Of a DNA stretch of 46,380 nucleotides, positions 9,009 through 18,838 are shown one piece after another. Source of the DNA: Oscillatoria salina IIICB1 (GTDB lineage: Bacteria; Cyanobacteriota; Cyanobacteriia; Cyanobacteriales; SIO1D9). Each line of letters begins with the position of its first letter. Within the stretch, counting starts at the first letter, position 1. The notes beneath the pieces are model-generated. The model saw only the letters and a program-made list of their open reading frames with translations, did not search any database and was not told the DNA's origin. The stretch spans positions 1 to 46,380 of the forward strand of contig NZ_JAAHBQ010000048.1 of assembly GCF_020144665.1 (NCBI RefSeq), written 5' to 3'. A program made the translations under genes and the position numbers.

Positions 9009-10148
9009 CTAACGAATGTACTCTTTGAGGATGCTATTACGATTTGGGTGGCGAAGTTTGCGTAAAGCTTTAGCTTCAATTTGGCGGATGCGTTCGCGAG
9101 TGACATTAAAAATTTGACCGATTTCTTCCAAAGTTTTCATCCGTCCGTCATCTAAGCCATAACGCAAGCGCAAAACATCTCGTTCGCGGGGGCTAAGAGT
9201 ATCGAGGACATTTTCGAGGTCTTCGCGAAGAAGATTTTTGGAAACTTGGTCTTCTGGGGTTTCGCCATCAGCTTCGATAAAGTCTCCGAGTCGAGAATCT
9301 TCTTCTTTCCCGATGGGGGTTTCCAGAGAAATAGGAAGTTGAGCCGATTTAGCGATAAATCGCAGTTTTTCGATGGTCATTTCCATACGAGTAGCGATTT
9401 CTTCCTCTGTGGGTTTACGCCCCATTTCTTGAGAGAGAATTTTCGTAGTTTTCTTAATTCGGGAAATAGTTTCGTACAGATGAACTGGAAGACGAATAGT
9501 GCGAGACTGATCGGCGATCGCGCGAGTTATTGCTTGACGAATCCACCAAGTAGCGTAGGTAGAGAACTTATATCCCTTTTCGTGATCGAACTTTTCAGCA
9601 GCGCGGATTAAACCTAGGGAACCCTCTTGAATCAAATCCTGAAAAGATAAACCGCGATTCATGTACTTTTTAGCAATGGAAACCACCAAACGGAGGTTGG
9701 ACTGAACCATTTTATCTTTAGCCCGTCTGCCGATGTGAAGACGACGGCGAAACTGATTTAAGTCCATTTCTACTTCTGAAGCCCATTCGCGATCGCTTGG
9801 TTCGCGATCTAAGCGATCGAAAAGTCTTTCACGAATGCGCTCTAATTCCAGTAAATCGGCTATTTTACGAGCGAGTTCAATTTCTTCATCTGCACGGAGA
9901 AGTCGAATGCGACCTATTTCTTGCAGATAAACGCGAATTGAGTCTTCAGTATAAGGTTTCTTTTTATTTTGCTCTCGACGACGATTATTAGCAAGTTTCC
10001 GTTTTCGATTCGTCGATGCTACCTCTGCGGCTACTGAGGCTTCGAGTAATTCCTCTCGATCCAGTCCATCTGTATCATCGTCAATTAAAATTTCTAACTC
10101 GTTCTGAGTATCTGTAATAGTTGCGAGTACGTTGTTGGCTTGCGTCAT
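9009..10148 (-). CDS. sigA: Principal RNA polymerase sigma factor (group 1, SigA/RpoD)
   Basis: The housekeeping sigma-70 that directs RNA polymerase to -10/-35 promoters. The order of regions is complete: 1.2 ([19 protein letters not shown]), 2.1-2.4 ([50 protein letters not shown]), 3 ([20 protein letters not shown]), 4.1-4.2 ([39 protein letters not shown]), ending [16 protein letters not shown]. The frame is open to an ATG at 10247 (412 aa), but I chose the ATG at 10148 (379 aa): GAGGAAAAAGG lies upstream and [11 protein letters not shown] matches the usual cyanobacterial SigA start. The region between start and region 1.2 is acidic, as usual in this group. Confidence 0.96.
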   Translation of the reverse strand: MTQANNVLATITDTQNELEILIDDDTDGLDREELLEASVAAEVASTNRKRKLANNRRREQNKKKPYTEDSIRVYLQEIGRIRLLRADEEIELARKIADLLELERIRERLFDRLDREPSDREWASEVEMDLNQFRRRLHIGRRAKDKMVQSNLRLVVSIAKKYMNRGLSFQDLIQEGSLGLIRAAEKFDHEKGYKFSTYATWWIRQAITRAIADQSRTIRLPVHLYETISRIKKTTKILSQEMGRKPTEEEIATRMEMTIEKLRFIAKSAQLPISLETPIGKEEDSRLGDFIEADGETPEDQVSKNLLREDLENVLDTLSPRERDVLRLRYGLDDGRMKTLEEIGQIFNVTRERIRQIEAKALRKLRHPNRNSILKEYIR

Positions 10149-10967
10149 GCCTTTTTCCTCTTGCTCCTTCAGTTCAATACCAGAAGATTGTGTCGCTCGA
10201 TGCACCTCTACGAGCAGTTGTTTTTTTTGTCTTTGTTTACTAACCATTTAACACCAGACATTACTAGCAAATACTGACTAGATTGATTTATTTTTTTGCC
10301 TAGCTGTGAGTATGAATAAGATGCTAGCCATATGCGTGTTAAGGTGCCAGAAAATTTTTAGAAGACTTTTCCGATTGTAGCCTTTCTTACAAAAATTGGG
10401 GTGAGGCTCTTAGTTTAATTTTTTATGTAGGAGCCAAATTCAAGGGCATCTGCATGATTGATTGAGTTGACACACCCATAGCGATCGCTCTCCTCAAAAT
10501 AGGTTATAGCTAGACCCAACTACAATGTCGTTGTTACTTGGATTTTGGTTAATGTGTTTTTTGCCTTGCCGTTTATAGTTTCGATTGACCGCTCGATTAG
10601 AGCTTGAGGAGCTAAATTACTCTTCTAGCTCTTTGGTTCGCGCCAATAATTACTAGGTAAGTTTGTTGCCATTCTCTCATTAACCGCTTCCACTATAGTC
10701 TTAAAAACTAATCATCGTCAGATAATTAGTTTTGATAGCTTCAGCCATTTTAATTAATTTCACCACAAACGACAGCCTCCAGTAACAATTTTTTTGTTAA
10801 ACTTAGTTGTTTAACTCAGGTAAGAGAACATTTGTACGATTGTGATTTCTCTACCCGACCACTACGTTAGCAAAATATTTTGGTTGCGGGTTGATTTTTG
10901 AGAGAATAAGTTAAAAAAGCTTCAGTCCTTGGGTAGAAAAAAAACTCCTTACTCTCAAAACCAAGGA
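10149..10967. other. Long gap, possibly holding a decayed coding remnant
   Basis: About 720-820 bases without an intact gene. On the minus strand, from about 10693 down to 10540, one frame reads coding-like peptides broken by a single stop: ERMATNLPSNYWREPKS, then ALIERSIETINGKAKNTL. Farther up (about 10800) another short frame reads LLLEAVVCGEIN. These could be the end of a dead transposase, but I cannot name a family and chance is possible. The rest holds one HIP1 site and AT-rich DNA, including the sigA upstream region. No RNA gene seen. Confidence 0.3.
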
Positions 10968-11651
10968 TTAATGCTGGTGACAGAACTTTTGGAGAGTAAC
11001 AAAGCGATAGCCTTCTTGCAATAGTTGTGGAATCAACTCAGCAGTAGTAGCAGCAACATCTTGTCCTCCATAATAACCATCATGGAGAACAATGAGCGCT
11101 CCAGAATGTACTTGTCGCATTACTCGTTTGACAACTAGAGGTATTCCAGGAGATACCCAATCTTCGGGAACTACACTCCACATCACCGGACGATAGTTCC
11201 AGGAATGTAGTAATTTCAAGGTTTGAGGAGTAAAAAAACCGTTAGGAGGTCGGACATGGCGAATTTGGTTAGGATCGAGAGGAGTAGCTTTGGCGATCGC
11301 GTTTTGAGTTTGGCGGAGACTTTGCTTTAATTCTTCAGCACTGAGTAAGGGAAATGAGCGATGGTGATAGCCGTGGAGTCCGATCCAATGACCGAGATCG
11401 TAAACTTGATTGGCGATCGCCGGATACCTCTCGACACAAATTCCTAACCAGAAAAAACTGGCTTTGATTTGGTATTTATCCAGTACCTGCAAAAGCTGAG
11501 GTGTATACTCCGGATGAGGTCCGTCGTCAAAGGTAAGAGCGATTTCTGGGACATCAGGAGAACCCCTCCACAGACAATTAGGGAAAGTCGGTTTGAGAAT
11601 GCGATACAACAGAGGATAAAGGTTCGCAAACTGGATTTTTGATTTATTCAT
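10968..11651 (-). CDS. Polysaccharide deacetylase (NodB domain)
   Basis: A 227-residue carbohydrate esterase family 4 protein, which removes acetyl groups from N-acetylated sugars such as peptidoglycan or exopolysaccharide. The NodB domain fills nearly the whole length. Motif 1 is TFDDGP (residues 40-45, with base Asp42 and metal Asp43). Motif 2 is HGYHH (His93 and His97 as metal ligands). Motif 3 is RPPNGFF, motif 4 includes DWVSPG, and motif 5 is LIVLHDG. All catalytic residues expected for an active enzyme are visible. No signal peptide is evident, so location is uncertain. It stands alone, flanked by long gaps; the substrate is unknown. Confidence 0.9.
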   Translation of the reverse strand: MNKSKIQFANLYPLLYRILKPTFPNCLWRGSPDVPEIALTFDDGPHPEYTPQLLQVLDKYQIKASFFWLGICVERYPAIANQVYDLGHWIGLHGYHHRSFPLLSAEELKQSLRQTQNAIAKATPLDPNQIRHVRPPNGFFTPQTLKLLHSWNYRPVMWSVVPEDWVSPGIPLVVKRVMRQVHSGALIVLHDGYYGGQDVAATTAELIPQLLQEGYRFVTLQKFCHQH

Positions 11652-11837
11652 TGCGGAATTGAAGATTAATCTCGGACGCCAATGCTGATGCTAGCGATAA
11701 ATGACAATCTTGCTGACGAATTTTACCTTCTCCTGAGCCATTTTTAGTTATTAGTTCCTACTCTTTAGTCTTTTTTCCCAGAAAAGTCATTCACTGATTA
11801 CTGTCTCTGCTGTAATTGGTAACGCCAAATAAGCACT

Positions 11838-13274
11838 ATGCCACAATACCGCCTTTTCCGCCAAACTGCTTCCCTGAAAATCGGCGCAGCGATCGCGACA
11901 ATTATTTTAGCTGTTACTGCTGGTTTGACTCAGATTTTAGCGATCGCTCAAAAACCAGAAGCGAAACGCTCATCTTCCCCAACCGCAGACGCTTCCGAAT
12001 CAATCGCCCCATGCTCTTTCGGAGATAATTTCGAGCAAGCCAGACAAAAAGCTTTCCTTGCTGAAAATTTAGCGCGATCGGCACAAACTGCTCAAGATTG
12101 GAATTTAGTTATTTTGCGCTGGATTCAAGCAATTGAAGGAATGCAGGCTGTTTCTTTATCTAGTCCCAAACGAGCTTTTGCCGAGCAAAAAGTCAGCGAA
12201 TATCAACATAATTTAGCGATCGCTCAACTCAAAGCTGCACGAGTGCGTCAGCAACTGCCTTTTGAGAGTTTTAACAGTCAATTTTTCGACGAACAACTGT
12301 TATTGTATTTGTCGTACACCGCCGCGATGGGAGCGCCAGATATTTTAATTGTTGGTAGTTCTCGCGCTGTACAAGGGGTAGATCCTCATCAACTGGAGTA
12401 CGACTTAGCTACTCAGGGAAGGGAAGGTTTAAAAATCTTTAATTTTGGGATCAATGGTGCGACTACTCAAGTGGTGGACGCGATCTTGCGGCAAATAGTT
12501 CCCGAAGATCGGCAGCCCAAGTTAATTATTTGGGCGGATGGCTTGCGTTCGTTTAACAGTGGACGAAAAGACCTAACTTATCAGGGACTTGTTGCTTCTA
12601 GAGGCTATCAAGCTTTAAGCGCCGGAATTCGTCCTCAACTAGCAATTGAACCAGATTTAACTAACCCTGAGTGTGACTTAATTCCCTTCAACTCAATTTC
12701 GCGATCATCGCCCAATCGCTCCTATTCTCGCCAAAAGTCCTCTCAGCAGCTTATTTTTAGCCCTTCTTTGCGCGAAACTATCCTTTCAGCAACTTTTTTA
12801 CCTAAACCTAGCAAGATCGCCTTGGCTGCGGAAATAATCGGCACTAATGCCAATGGATTTTTACCGATCGAGACTCGTTTCGATCCTGCCACTTACTACC
12901 AAGAGAATTCTCGCGTACCTGGTAATTATGACGCAGATTATCTCAATTTCAATTTAAATGGCGAACAAACTGCGGCTCTTAACCGAATCGTCGCTCATAG
13001 CAAAAAGCACAACATTCCTTTAGTTTTCGTCAATATTCCTTTATCTAACGAATATCTCGACGAAATACGTTTAGCTTACGAAGAAGAATTTAGCCAGTGG
13101 ATGCAGCAACAAGCTGATACCCAAGGCTTTACTTTTATCGATTTGCTGAGCAAGTGGGGTGACGAAAACAGCTATTTTCAAGATCCTAGTCATCTCAATC
13201 GCTACGGAGCAATTGCGGTTGCTCGCGAATTGGCTACTCATCCGGAAATTCAGTTTCCAATCACCAATCCCTAA
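11838..13274 (+). CDS. Membrane-anchored SGNH-hydrolase-like protein (DUF1574-like)
   Basis: A 478-residue protein with an N-terminal membrane segment (about 14-36), a helical region, then an SGNH-type domain. Block I is ILIVGSSRAVQG (probable nucleophile Ser175), block II is FNFGINGATTQ (Gly204, Asn206), and block V is DPSHLNRYG (Asp449 and His452). This is the pattern of cyanobacterial and Leptospira DUF1574 proteins, thought to be extracytoplasmic and perhaps involved in polysaccharide O-acyl modification. No partner O-acyltransferase (MBOAT) is adjacent. It converges on the next gene with a 4-base overlap of stop codons. The fold call is good; the substrate is unknown. Confidence 0.72.
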   Translation: MPQYRLFRQTASLKIGAAIATIILAVTAGLTQILAIAQKPEAKRSSSPTADASESIAPCSFGDNFEQARQKAFLAENLARSAQTAQDWNLVILRWIQAIEGMQAVSLSSPKRAFAEQKVSEYQHNLAIAQLKAARVRQQLPFESFNSQFFDEQLLLYLSYTAAMGAPDILIVGSSRAVQGVDPHQLEYDLATQGREGLKIFNFGINGATTQVVDAILRQIVPEDRQPKLIIWADGLRSFNSGRKDLTYQGLVASRGYQALSAGIRPQLAIEPDLTNPECDLIPFNSISRSSPNRSYSRQKSSQQLIFSPSLRETILSATFLPKPSKIALAAEIIGTNANGFLPIETRFDPATYYQENSRVPGNYDADYLNFNLNGEQTAALNRIVAHSKKHNIPLVFVNIPLSNEYLDEIRLAYEEEFSQWMQQQADTQGFTFIDLLSKWGDENSYFQDPSHLNRYGAIAVARELATHPEIQFPITNP

Positions 13275-14290
13275 TCAACAATCTCCAACTCCTGATGGTG
13301 GAAACGATGCTTGAGATTAACTGGAATCTGAAGTGGTTGAGAATCTTTGGGGATCGAACCAGTTTTGTTTAACGCTTGAAGTCCTTCTAAAATTGCATCT
13401 TGAATGAAAATTTCTTGCTCTTGGGAGAGCATCAGGCGAAAATATTCAGCGACAGAAGTGCGATCGCGATCGCTAGTTTTGATATTGGTAACGAAATGAG
13501 TTAGCTGACGTACGGCAATCAGGCGTTTGAGGGGATCGGGTTGGGTTAAGTTTTGTAGTAGTTGCTCGAAGTTTCTTTCAGTTCGATAAATTTGACGAGC
13601 GATAATTTGCCAAATAAGTAGGGCTAGGGTAATTAAAGTGCCAAAACCTTGCAAAATTGCGCCTGTAGCTAACCAACGGTTTTCTATTTGTATCCACAGA
13701 CAAGTCGCGGTGTAAGTAGTTATTGTTGCTAATCCACCACTTCCGACGGCTAGGGTTAGTTTTCCGTGGGAACTACGCAAAAATTGCTGTAAATCTGACC
13801 AAGAAATGCGCCAGTTTGAATTTTGCAGTGAGTAAACCAGTAACATGATTGCGATCCCCACCACAGTCGCGATCGCTAATTTCCAGTTACAAACTAGCAT
13901 CGCAACAAAGGCGAGCGGACAAATTAGCCAAATAGTCAAACTACGAAGTTGATTTAAAGAGTTTCGTTTCCAGGGCTTGGTTAGATTTACTCTTCGCCGA
14001 CGAACAGATTTAGATGCTCGTCCTTTACGCCCGTATTTCGGGGAACAAAGCCGAGAAAAAGTTTTCAATGCTCTACTTTTGAATTTTAACTGTGGGGAAG
14101 AGCTATAACTGAGGTTGAGAATTTGCTTCCACCAAAATAACGCCTGTGCCACGGGGATTTCCTTGCTCGATCGCGATCTGATTATTTTCCCAGTCAGTAA
14201 TGGTCTGCTACTAGGATACAGGCTTGGTGTCACAAAATCATAACTGTTAAAAAGCAAAGCTGAGGTCATCAATAGTAAGTTGACCGTCAA
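13271..14290 (-). CDS. Membrane protein with C-terminal helical (armadillo-type) region
   Basis: A 339-residue protein of unknown function. A basic N-terminal third (rich in Arg, Lys and Ser) is followed by hydrophobic helices at about 116-160 and 175-235, then a soluble helical tail whose pattern (DPLKRLIAVRQLTHFV, SVAEYFRLMLSQEQEIFIQD) resembles armadillo/HEAT-like repeats in cyanobacterial hypotheticals. The start overlaps the upstream gene by 44 bases; a second ATG at 14269 would shorten this to 23. Such overlap implies translational coupling with that gene. No catalytic motif is visible. Confidence 0.65.
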   Translation of the reverse strand: MTVNLLLMTSALLFNSYDFVTPSLYPSSRPLLTGKIIRSRSSKEIPVAQALFWWKQILNLSYSSSPQLKFKSRALKTFSRLCSPKYGRKGRASKSVRRRRVNLTKPWKRNSLNQLRSLTIWLICPLAFVAMLVCNWKLAIATVVGIAIMLLVYSLQNSNWRISWSDLQQFLRSSHGKLTLAVGSGGLATITTYTATCLWIQIENRWLATGAILQGFGTLITLALLIWQIIARQIYRTERNFEQLLQNLTQPDPLKRLIAVRQLTHFVTNIKTSDRDRTSVAEYFRLMLSQEQEIFIQDAILEGLQALNKTGSIPKDSQPLQIPVNLKHRFHHQELEIVD

Positions 14291-14810
14291 AGGCGTAGAT
14301 CGTGACGCGAGTGATTTTATTTGCAGTTACCTCTAGTGGAGCGTTAGGAGCGATTTGAGAATCGGAGCCTGCTAAATTTTGTCCGGGGATTTCTGCCCGG
14401 GCGACAACTCGATCTTCGCGATCGTAAGCTGAGAGAACGGTACGCTGGGAACAAGTGACATAACACTTGAAATAACGAATTGGCGTTGAAAAACTTGCTT
14501 CAATCCAACCGCTTTTTGGAGCGCCCATTAAAACTATCGTTCCAGTATGGGGAGGATAAGCTTGGTTGGAAGGTTGAAGGGCGATCGCGTTACTGAAACT
14601 GATTCCCCAAGGTCTAAACTGATTGTCGATCGCTTCAAAGCATCTCAAGTCTTCCAAATTCAACTTGAGCTGACTGGGTTTGATCGTTGGTAGACTGGCT
14701 TCGTTTTCAGTTGTGTCTCGCCAAGGGTTGACCAATACTGCTTTTTCTTCATCCCAACTCGCTCGCTCGGATGAGGATTCACTGGCTGAAAAACTACTTC
14801 TAGTTACCAT
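14247..14810 (-). CDS. Hypothetical beta-rich protein
   Basis: A 187-residue protein. After a Ser/Glu-rich low-complexity N-terminus (1-40), residues 45-187 form alternating hydrophobic strands, with IVLMGAPKSGWIEASFSTPI and a closing ITRVTIYAFDGQLTIDDLSF. That closing motif resembles jelly-roll domains seen in cyanobacterial exported PEP-CTERM proteins, but I see neither a signal peptide nor a sorting anchor. It is the first gene of an apparent two-gene operon with the following membrane protein. Function unknown. Confidence 0.65.
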   Translation of the reverse strand: MVTRSSFSASESSSERASWDEEKAVLVNPWRDTTENEASLPTIKPSQLKLNLEDLRCFEAIDNQFRPWGISFSNAIALQPSNQAYPPHTGTIVLMGAPKSGWIEASFSTPIRYFKCYVTCSQRTVLSAYDREDRVVARAEIPGQNLAGSDSQIAPNAPLEVTANKITRVTIYAFDGQLTIDDLSFAF

Positions 14811-15386
14811 AACTTTGCCCTGGCATTACTCTTTAGTGTGGATGCTGTCAATCTTCTTCAGATTAACAGTTCCTCTTACCCGATTTTTTTGACATACTTT
14901 TTCACGATCGTGCAACTCTTGTTAATTATAATAGTCTCTGCTGATTAAGGTTAAGCTGTGATTATTTTAAGATTAGTCATTACAGTTGTTGCTGATAAAT
15001 TATCTGCCCTGATTGCGATCGTTTTTATTTTTTACATAACTTCAGCTTAACTTTAACCGCGTTCAGTGTAATTATCGCTAATTTCACAGTTGACTACTAG
15101 GGGATTACTCTGAGGTTAAAATTGGTAGGTTGAAGCTTAATCATCTTCTAGCTGGTCTTTTGTAGCTTTTGTCGCTATTTGAGTCGAGGCAAAAATTCAT
15201 CAAACCTTTAAATCAAGGGAAAATTTATTTATCAAATCTTTTTATTCAAAGTCATTAAGCTGCGGTATTAAAAATCAATCTCTAGTGAGAAGTTTTTTTC
15301 CCGCTTTCTAGAGATGATAGCTGAGGCGATCGCTGATGAAAAGTTCGTCGGTTTATTTTTTTTCAACAAAGGAAAAATTAAGAACT
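14811..15386. other. Long AT-rich gap between divergent genes
   Basis: About 575 bases between two divergently transcribed genes. It must hold both promoters but I see no convincing -10/-35 pair, hairpin or repeat. The frame of the downstream hydrolase is open from 15336, so the last 51 bases could be coding if the earlier ATG is used. Confidence 0.5.
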
Positions 15387-16286
15387 ATGAAATTACCACT
15401 TGGTGTAGAAAGCCACTCTGTAATGACTTCTTTGGGAACGATGGTGTATTACACGCCAACTAAAATGCCTTGGCGAGATAGTGCGAATGTTGAGAGTGAA
15501 GCATACCCAGATTTATTGTTCCTGCACGGTTTTGGTGGCGGTTCTTCGGCTTATGAATGGTCAAAGGTTTATCCAGCTTTTGCGAGTGAGTATCGCGTTT
15601 TAGCACCCGATTTGATTGGTTGGGGGCGATCGGCGCATCCGGAGCGCAATTACCAAATTGATGATTATCTTACGACTATTTCGGAGTTTATGGAACAAAC
15701 TTGTCGTACTCCTCTGCCTGTAGTAGCATCTTCGCTAACGGCAGCTTTTGCGATTAGGGTAGCTATTTCACGTCCCGATTTATTCAAGTGTTTGATTTTG
15801 ACTACACCCGCAGGTTTGTCTGATTTCGGGGAAGATTACACCCGCAGCTTTTTTGCTCAATTAGTAAGTACGCCTTTTCTCGACCAGGTTCTTTACTATA
15901 CTGGGGTAGCTACGGCTGGTGGAATTCGCTCTTTTTTGGAAAATCGTCAGTTTGCTCGCCCGGAAAGAGTTTATCCTGAAATTGTTGAGGCTTATTTGGA
16001 GTCGGCAACCCAACCTAATGCTCAGTATGCGGCTCTTTCTTTCGTGCGGGGCGATTTGTGTTTCGATTTGGCAAATTATGTTACTCAGTTAACTACTCCG
16101 ACAGCGATTATTTGGGGGCAAAAATCCCAGTTTACCGGACCAGAAATTGGGAAGCGGTTGGCAGCGCTTAATCCCGAAGCGATTAAGATTTTCCAACAGC
16201 TTGATGATGTAGGTTTGACTCCTCAACTTGAGTCACCTGCGGTGACGATTGGTTTAATTCGTCGTTATTTGAACTTACTTTCGTAA
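15387..16286 (+). CDS. Alpha/beta-fold hydrolase-like protein with altered triad
   Basis: A 299-residue alpha/beta-hydrolase fold protein. The oxyanion motif LLFLHGFGGGSSAYEW and VLAPDLIGWGRS are clear. The nucleophile elbow reads A-S-S-L-T (Ser116) instead of G-x-S-x-G. Where the acid normally follows a WG motif it reads WGQKSQF (Ser247), and where the family has Gly-His the sequence is VGLTPQLESP (Leu277 in place of His). So serine is present, but the usual Asp and His are not at their expected places. It may be non-hydrolytic or use other residues. I chose the ATG at 15387; an earlier ATG at 15336 adds 17 residues. Monocistronic. Confidence 0.82.
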   Translation: MKLPLGVESHSVMTSLGTMVYYTPTKMPWRDSANVESEAYPDLLFLHGFGGGSSAYEWSKVYPAFASEYRVLAPDLIGWGRSAHPERNYQIDDYLTTISEFMEQTCRTPLPVVASSLTAAFAIRVAISRPDLFKCLILTTPAGLSDFGEDYTRSFFAQLVSTPFLDQVLYYTGVATAGGIRSFLENRQFARPERVYPEIVEAYLESATQPNAQYAALSFVRGDLCFDLANYVTQLTTPTAIIWGQKSQFTGPEIGKRLAALNPEAIKIFQQLDDVGLTPQLESPAVTIGLIRRYLNLLS

Positions 16287-16352
16287 ATTTTTACAATGAT
16301 TTTTACGATAATCTTCAATCCCCAAGCGATCGCATCTATTTTACCAACGTTT

Positions 16353-16880
16353 TTAATAGCGCACGTCAATAACACTAGAGTTGAAATTGTAAGTCGAACC
16401 TTCTAACTCAATCGTCGTGCCAATTTTAACTTTATTATTGCCCAAAACTGCCCCATCGGGAGTGATTTGAGCTTGACCGCCGAGAGTCATAAGCATATTG
16501 GTGCTATAGGAATCTTCCGAGGTTCGAGGGTCAGGTAAAGCTTTGACAGAACCATCCGGTTGAGGCACAATAACTTGTTTTTGTAGTGGTTGAACCGCAA
16601 GAACATCAACTTCCCCATAACGTTGATTGCGGATGATAATTTTAGTCTTTTTTTCTTCTTGAAACTGACTGATTAACTGTTTTGGGTTGCGAACACTTAA
16701 ACCTCGAACAATCACATCTACTTCAATAGGTTTGGTACTGGTAACTTGAGCTACCGAAGTGACAGGAGTACCCGGAAAGACAAAAATCCCGATGATGACT
16801 AAAAAGATTACGGCAGCAGCACCAAGATCGAGAAGACTTACTTTGCCGAATAGCCGTCCTTGAGAATCTAAAAGCTTCAT
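16353..16880 (-). CDS. DUF4330 family membrane-anchored protein
   Basis: A 175-residue protein. Residues 1-17 (MKLLDSQGRLFGKVSLLD) are the usual start of this family, followed by a single membrane helix (about 18-36, AAAVIFLVIIGIFVF) and an extracytoplasmic beta-rich domain ending VIDVRY. DUF4330 proteins are widespread in cyanobacteria with no established role. Convergent with the upstream hydrolase and divergent from the protease. No catalytic residues are evident. Confidence 0.85.
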   Translation of the reverse strand: MKLLDSQGRLFGKVSLLDLGAAAVIFLVIIGIFVFPGTPVTSVAQVTSTKPIEVDVIVRGLSVRNPKQLISQFQEEKKTKIIIRNQRYGEVDVLAVQPLQKQVIVPQPDGSVKALPDPRTSEDSYSTNMLMTLGGQAQITPDGAVLGNNKVKIGTTIELEGSTYNFNSSVIDVRY

Positions 16881-17118
16881 TGTTCCTGATTTTGGGTTGA
16901 GTTGTTGAGCAAGAAAAGTAATTTATCGATCGCGATCGCGTATCAACTTTGTTAAGTTACCACAACTTTTACTCTGGATCGGCAAAATTTTTGGGGGAGG
17001 TAATAAGCGATCGCGCAAAATAGATCTAGATTCAGTTGGCATGGCAACATCCAACTTAAAAATTGCGTCTGTGGTTCTGAGATTAATCAACGACAAAAGT
17101 TTTTTACTTAAAAAATCT

Positions 17119-17976
17119 ATGTTAAAACAATTTTCTGCTTTTGTGTGGCGAAGACAACAACGACGCTGGCTTTACGGACTCCTGTCAGTGGTAACAGCCT
17201 TAAGCTTGTGGCTGGGAACTCCTCAGCCTTCTCAAGCAATCTCGTGGATTGAATTACTTTTACGGGGAGTGCAAATATATCAAATTTCTAATCTTTCTCC
17301 CCGTCAAGAAGTTCAGCTAGGGAAGCAAATCAATCAGCAACTGATTGAAAGCGGTAGAGTAGAACTGGTAAGCGATCGCCAAATTAACGAATATATTAAC
17401 CAAATCGGTCAACGACTCGCCCAATATAGCGATCGCCCGGAACTTCCTTACACTTTTCAAGTGGTTAAAGATGACAGTATTAATGCTTTTGCAACAATGG
17501 GTGGCTTTGTTTACATCCATACTGGTTTAATTAAAGCCGCAGATAACGAAGCCGAATTAGCCAGTGTAGTTGCTCACGAAATTGCTCATATCTCCAGACG
17601 GCATTCAGTAGAACAACTGCGTCAACGGGCGTTGGCTGAAGGCGTACTTTCGGCGGCGGGACTCGAACAAAGTCGGGCGGTACAAATTGGGGTTGAACTG
17701 GCTTATAGTCGTCCTAACAGTCGTCAAGATGAGCTAGAAGCTGACCAAAGCGGACTAGAAATGTTGCGGCAAGCGGGTTATGCGCCTTCAGCTACGATCG
17801 CCTTTCTGGAAAAACTCCAAAGACAAGGTGGTTCTCCACCAGCTTTTTTGAGTACCCACCCAGCTACATCCGATCGCATTCGAGCTTTAGAAAGAGAAAT
17901 TGACCCCGCTATGGCTAACCAAGGTGAAGGTTTAAATAATCAAGCTTATCAAGCTAAAATCCGTTCGCTTTTATAA
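17119..17976 (+). CDS. M48-family zinc metalloprotease (BepA/YfgC-like), exported
   Basis: A zinc peptidase. VVAHEIAHISRRHS contains the HExxH site (His153, Glu154 and His157 counted from this start), and DELEADQSG supplies the third ligand Glu. A signal sequence with a basic region (RRQQRRW) and hydrophobic core ends at about SQA, so the enzyme is exported or lumenal, where BepA relatives act in outer membrane protein quality control. The frame is open from an ATG at 17041 (311 aa), which would put 66 residues before the cleavage site; the ATG at 17119 gives a more normal signal peptide, though neither has a good ribosome binding site. It overlaps the convergent phosphatase stop by 6 bases. 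Confidence 0.88.
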   Translation: MLKQFSAFVWRRQQRRWLYGLLSVVTALSLWLGTPQPSQAISWIELLLRGVQIYQISNLSPRQEVQLGKQINQQLIESGRVELVSDRQINEYINQIGQRLAQYSDRPELPYTFQVVKDDSINAFATMGGFVYIHTGLIKAADNEAELASVVAHEIAHISRRHSVEQLRQRALAEGVLSAAGLEQSRAVQIGVELAYSRPNSRQDELEADQSGLEMLRQAGYAPSATIAFLEKLQRQGGSPPAFLSTHPATSDRIRALEREIDPAMANQGEGLNNQAYQAKIRSLL

Positions 17977-18714
17977 TCCTAGAAGTAAACGTCGAGGCAA
18001 AATTTTCTGGGGCTTGACTTTAGTTATTGCTTCTGAGAGAGGCATTTTCCGCGATCGCAACTGCTTGACATTGATTTGATAAACTACGCCGTTAGTGTAA
18101 TCTAAACCCGTTAACCAACCGCTAGTTTGATGATAGGCTCCTGTATCAATGTCAAGCCAGCCTTCGCCTTGGGCGAGTTTTCCTGGGATTACACCTGGTA
18201 AGGTAAAGGTAATTGTATGTCCGGTAATAATCAGTTTGTCCGGAAAATAAGGTTTTTTACTACTGTGAAATTCATCTCTAATCCAACAAAATTGGTCGGA
18301 GGTTTGTTTTTCCAGAGGTAAATTGGGGTTTACACCCGCATGAACTAACCAGACATCTCCTAAATCGAGATAGATTGGTAGGTTTTTCATCCACTCGATA
18401 TGTTCTTCAGGAATGCCTCTTTGACCATAACTTTTCATCGTACTGTTACCACCGCTATAAAGCCATGCTTGCAGCGTCGCATTACTAGGGTCTTCTTTAG
18501 CTAGGAGTAACATTTCTTCGTGGTTTCCCAAAAGACATTGGTATTTATTCTCAATGACAAAGGAGACGACTTGAGCGCTTTTCGGACCACGATCGATTAA
18601 GTCTCCTAAAAAATATACTCGATCGTTTTTACCGGGAGCGATCGCTTCCAGTAAGCTCATCAGAGCATCATAGTGACCATGTACGTCTCCAATAAAAATT
18701 TTGCGGTCGGTCAT
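17971..18714 (-). CDS. Metallophosphoesterase, PPP Ser/Thr phosphatase type
   Basis: A 247-residue calcineurin-like phosphoesterase of the bacterial PPP group, which dephosphorylate phosphoproteins or small phosphates with a dinuclear metal centre. All motifs are present near the N-terminus: IFIGDVHGHYDAL, FLGDLIDRGPKS, LLGNHEEM, then LVHAGV and ITGHT. I chose the ATG at 18714, placing GDVHG at residues 9-13; an upstream ATG at 18744 is also open. The basic C-terminus is RRLLLGL. Its target is unknown; there is no kinase next door. Confidence 0.88.
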   Translation of the reverse strand: MTDRKIFIGDVHGHYDALMSLLEAIAPGKNDRVYFLGDLIDRGPKSAQVVSFVIENKYQCLLGNHEEMLLLAKEDPSNATLQAWLYSGGNSTMKSYGQRGIPEEHIEWMKNLPIYLDLGDVWLVHAGVNPNLPLEKQTSDQFCWIRDEFHSSKKPYFPDKLIITGHTITFTLPGVIPGKLAQGEGWLDIDTGAYHQTSGWLTGLDYTNGVVYQINVKQLRSRKMPLSEAITKVKPQKILPRRLLLGL

Positions 18715-18838
18715 TGTTTCTTTACTCACACTTGGTTGCACCAAAAACTGGCTTGTTTCAGCTTTAGGGTTGCTAAAAAGCCTTTACTGCGGAAAAAGCC
18801 GATCTTATTCCCAGTATTACCGAATATTTTTCCATTCC

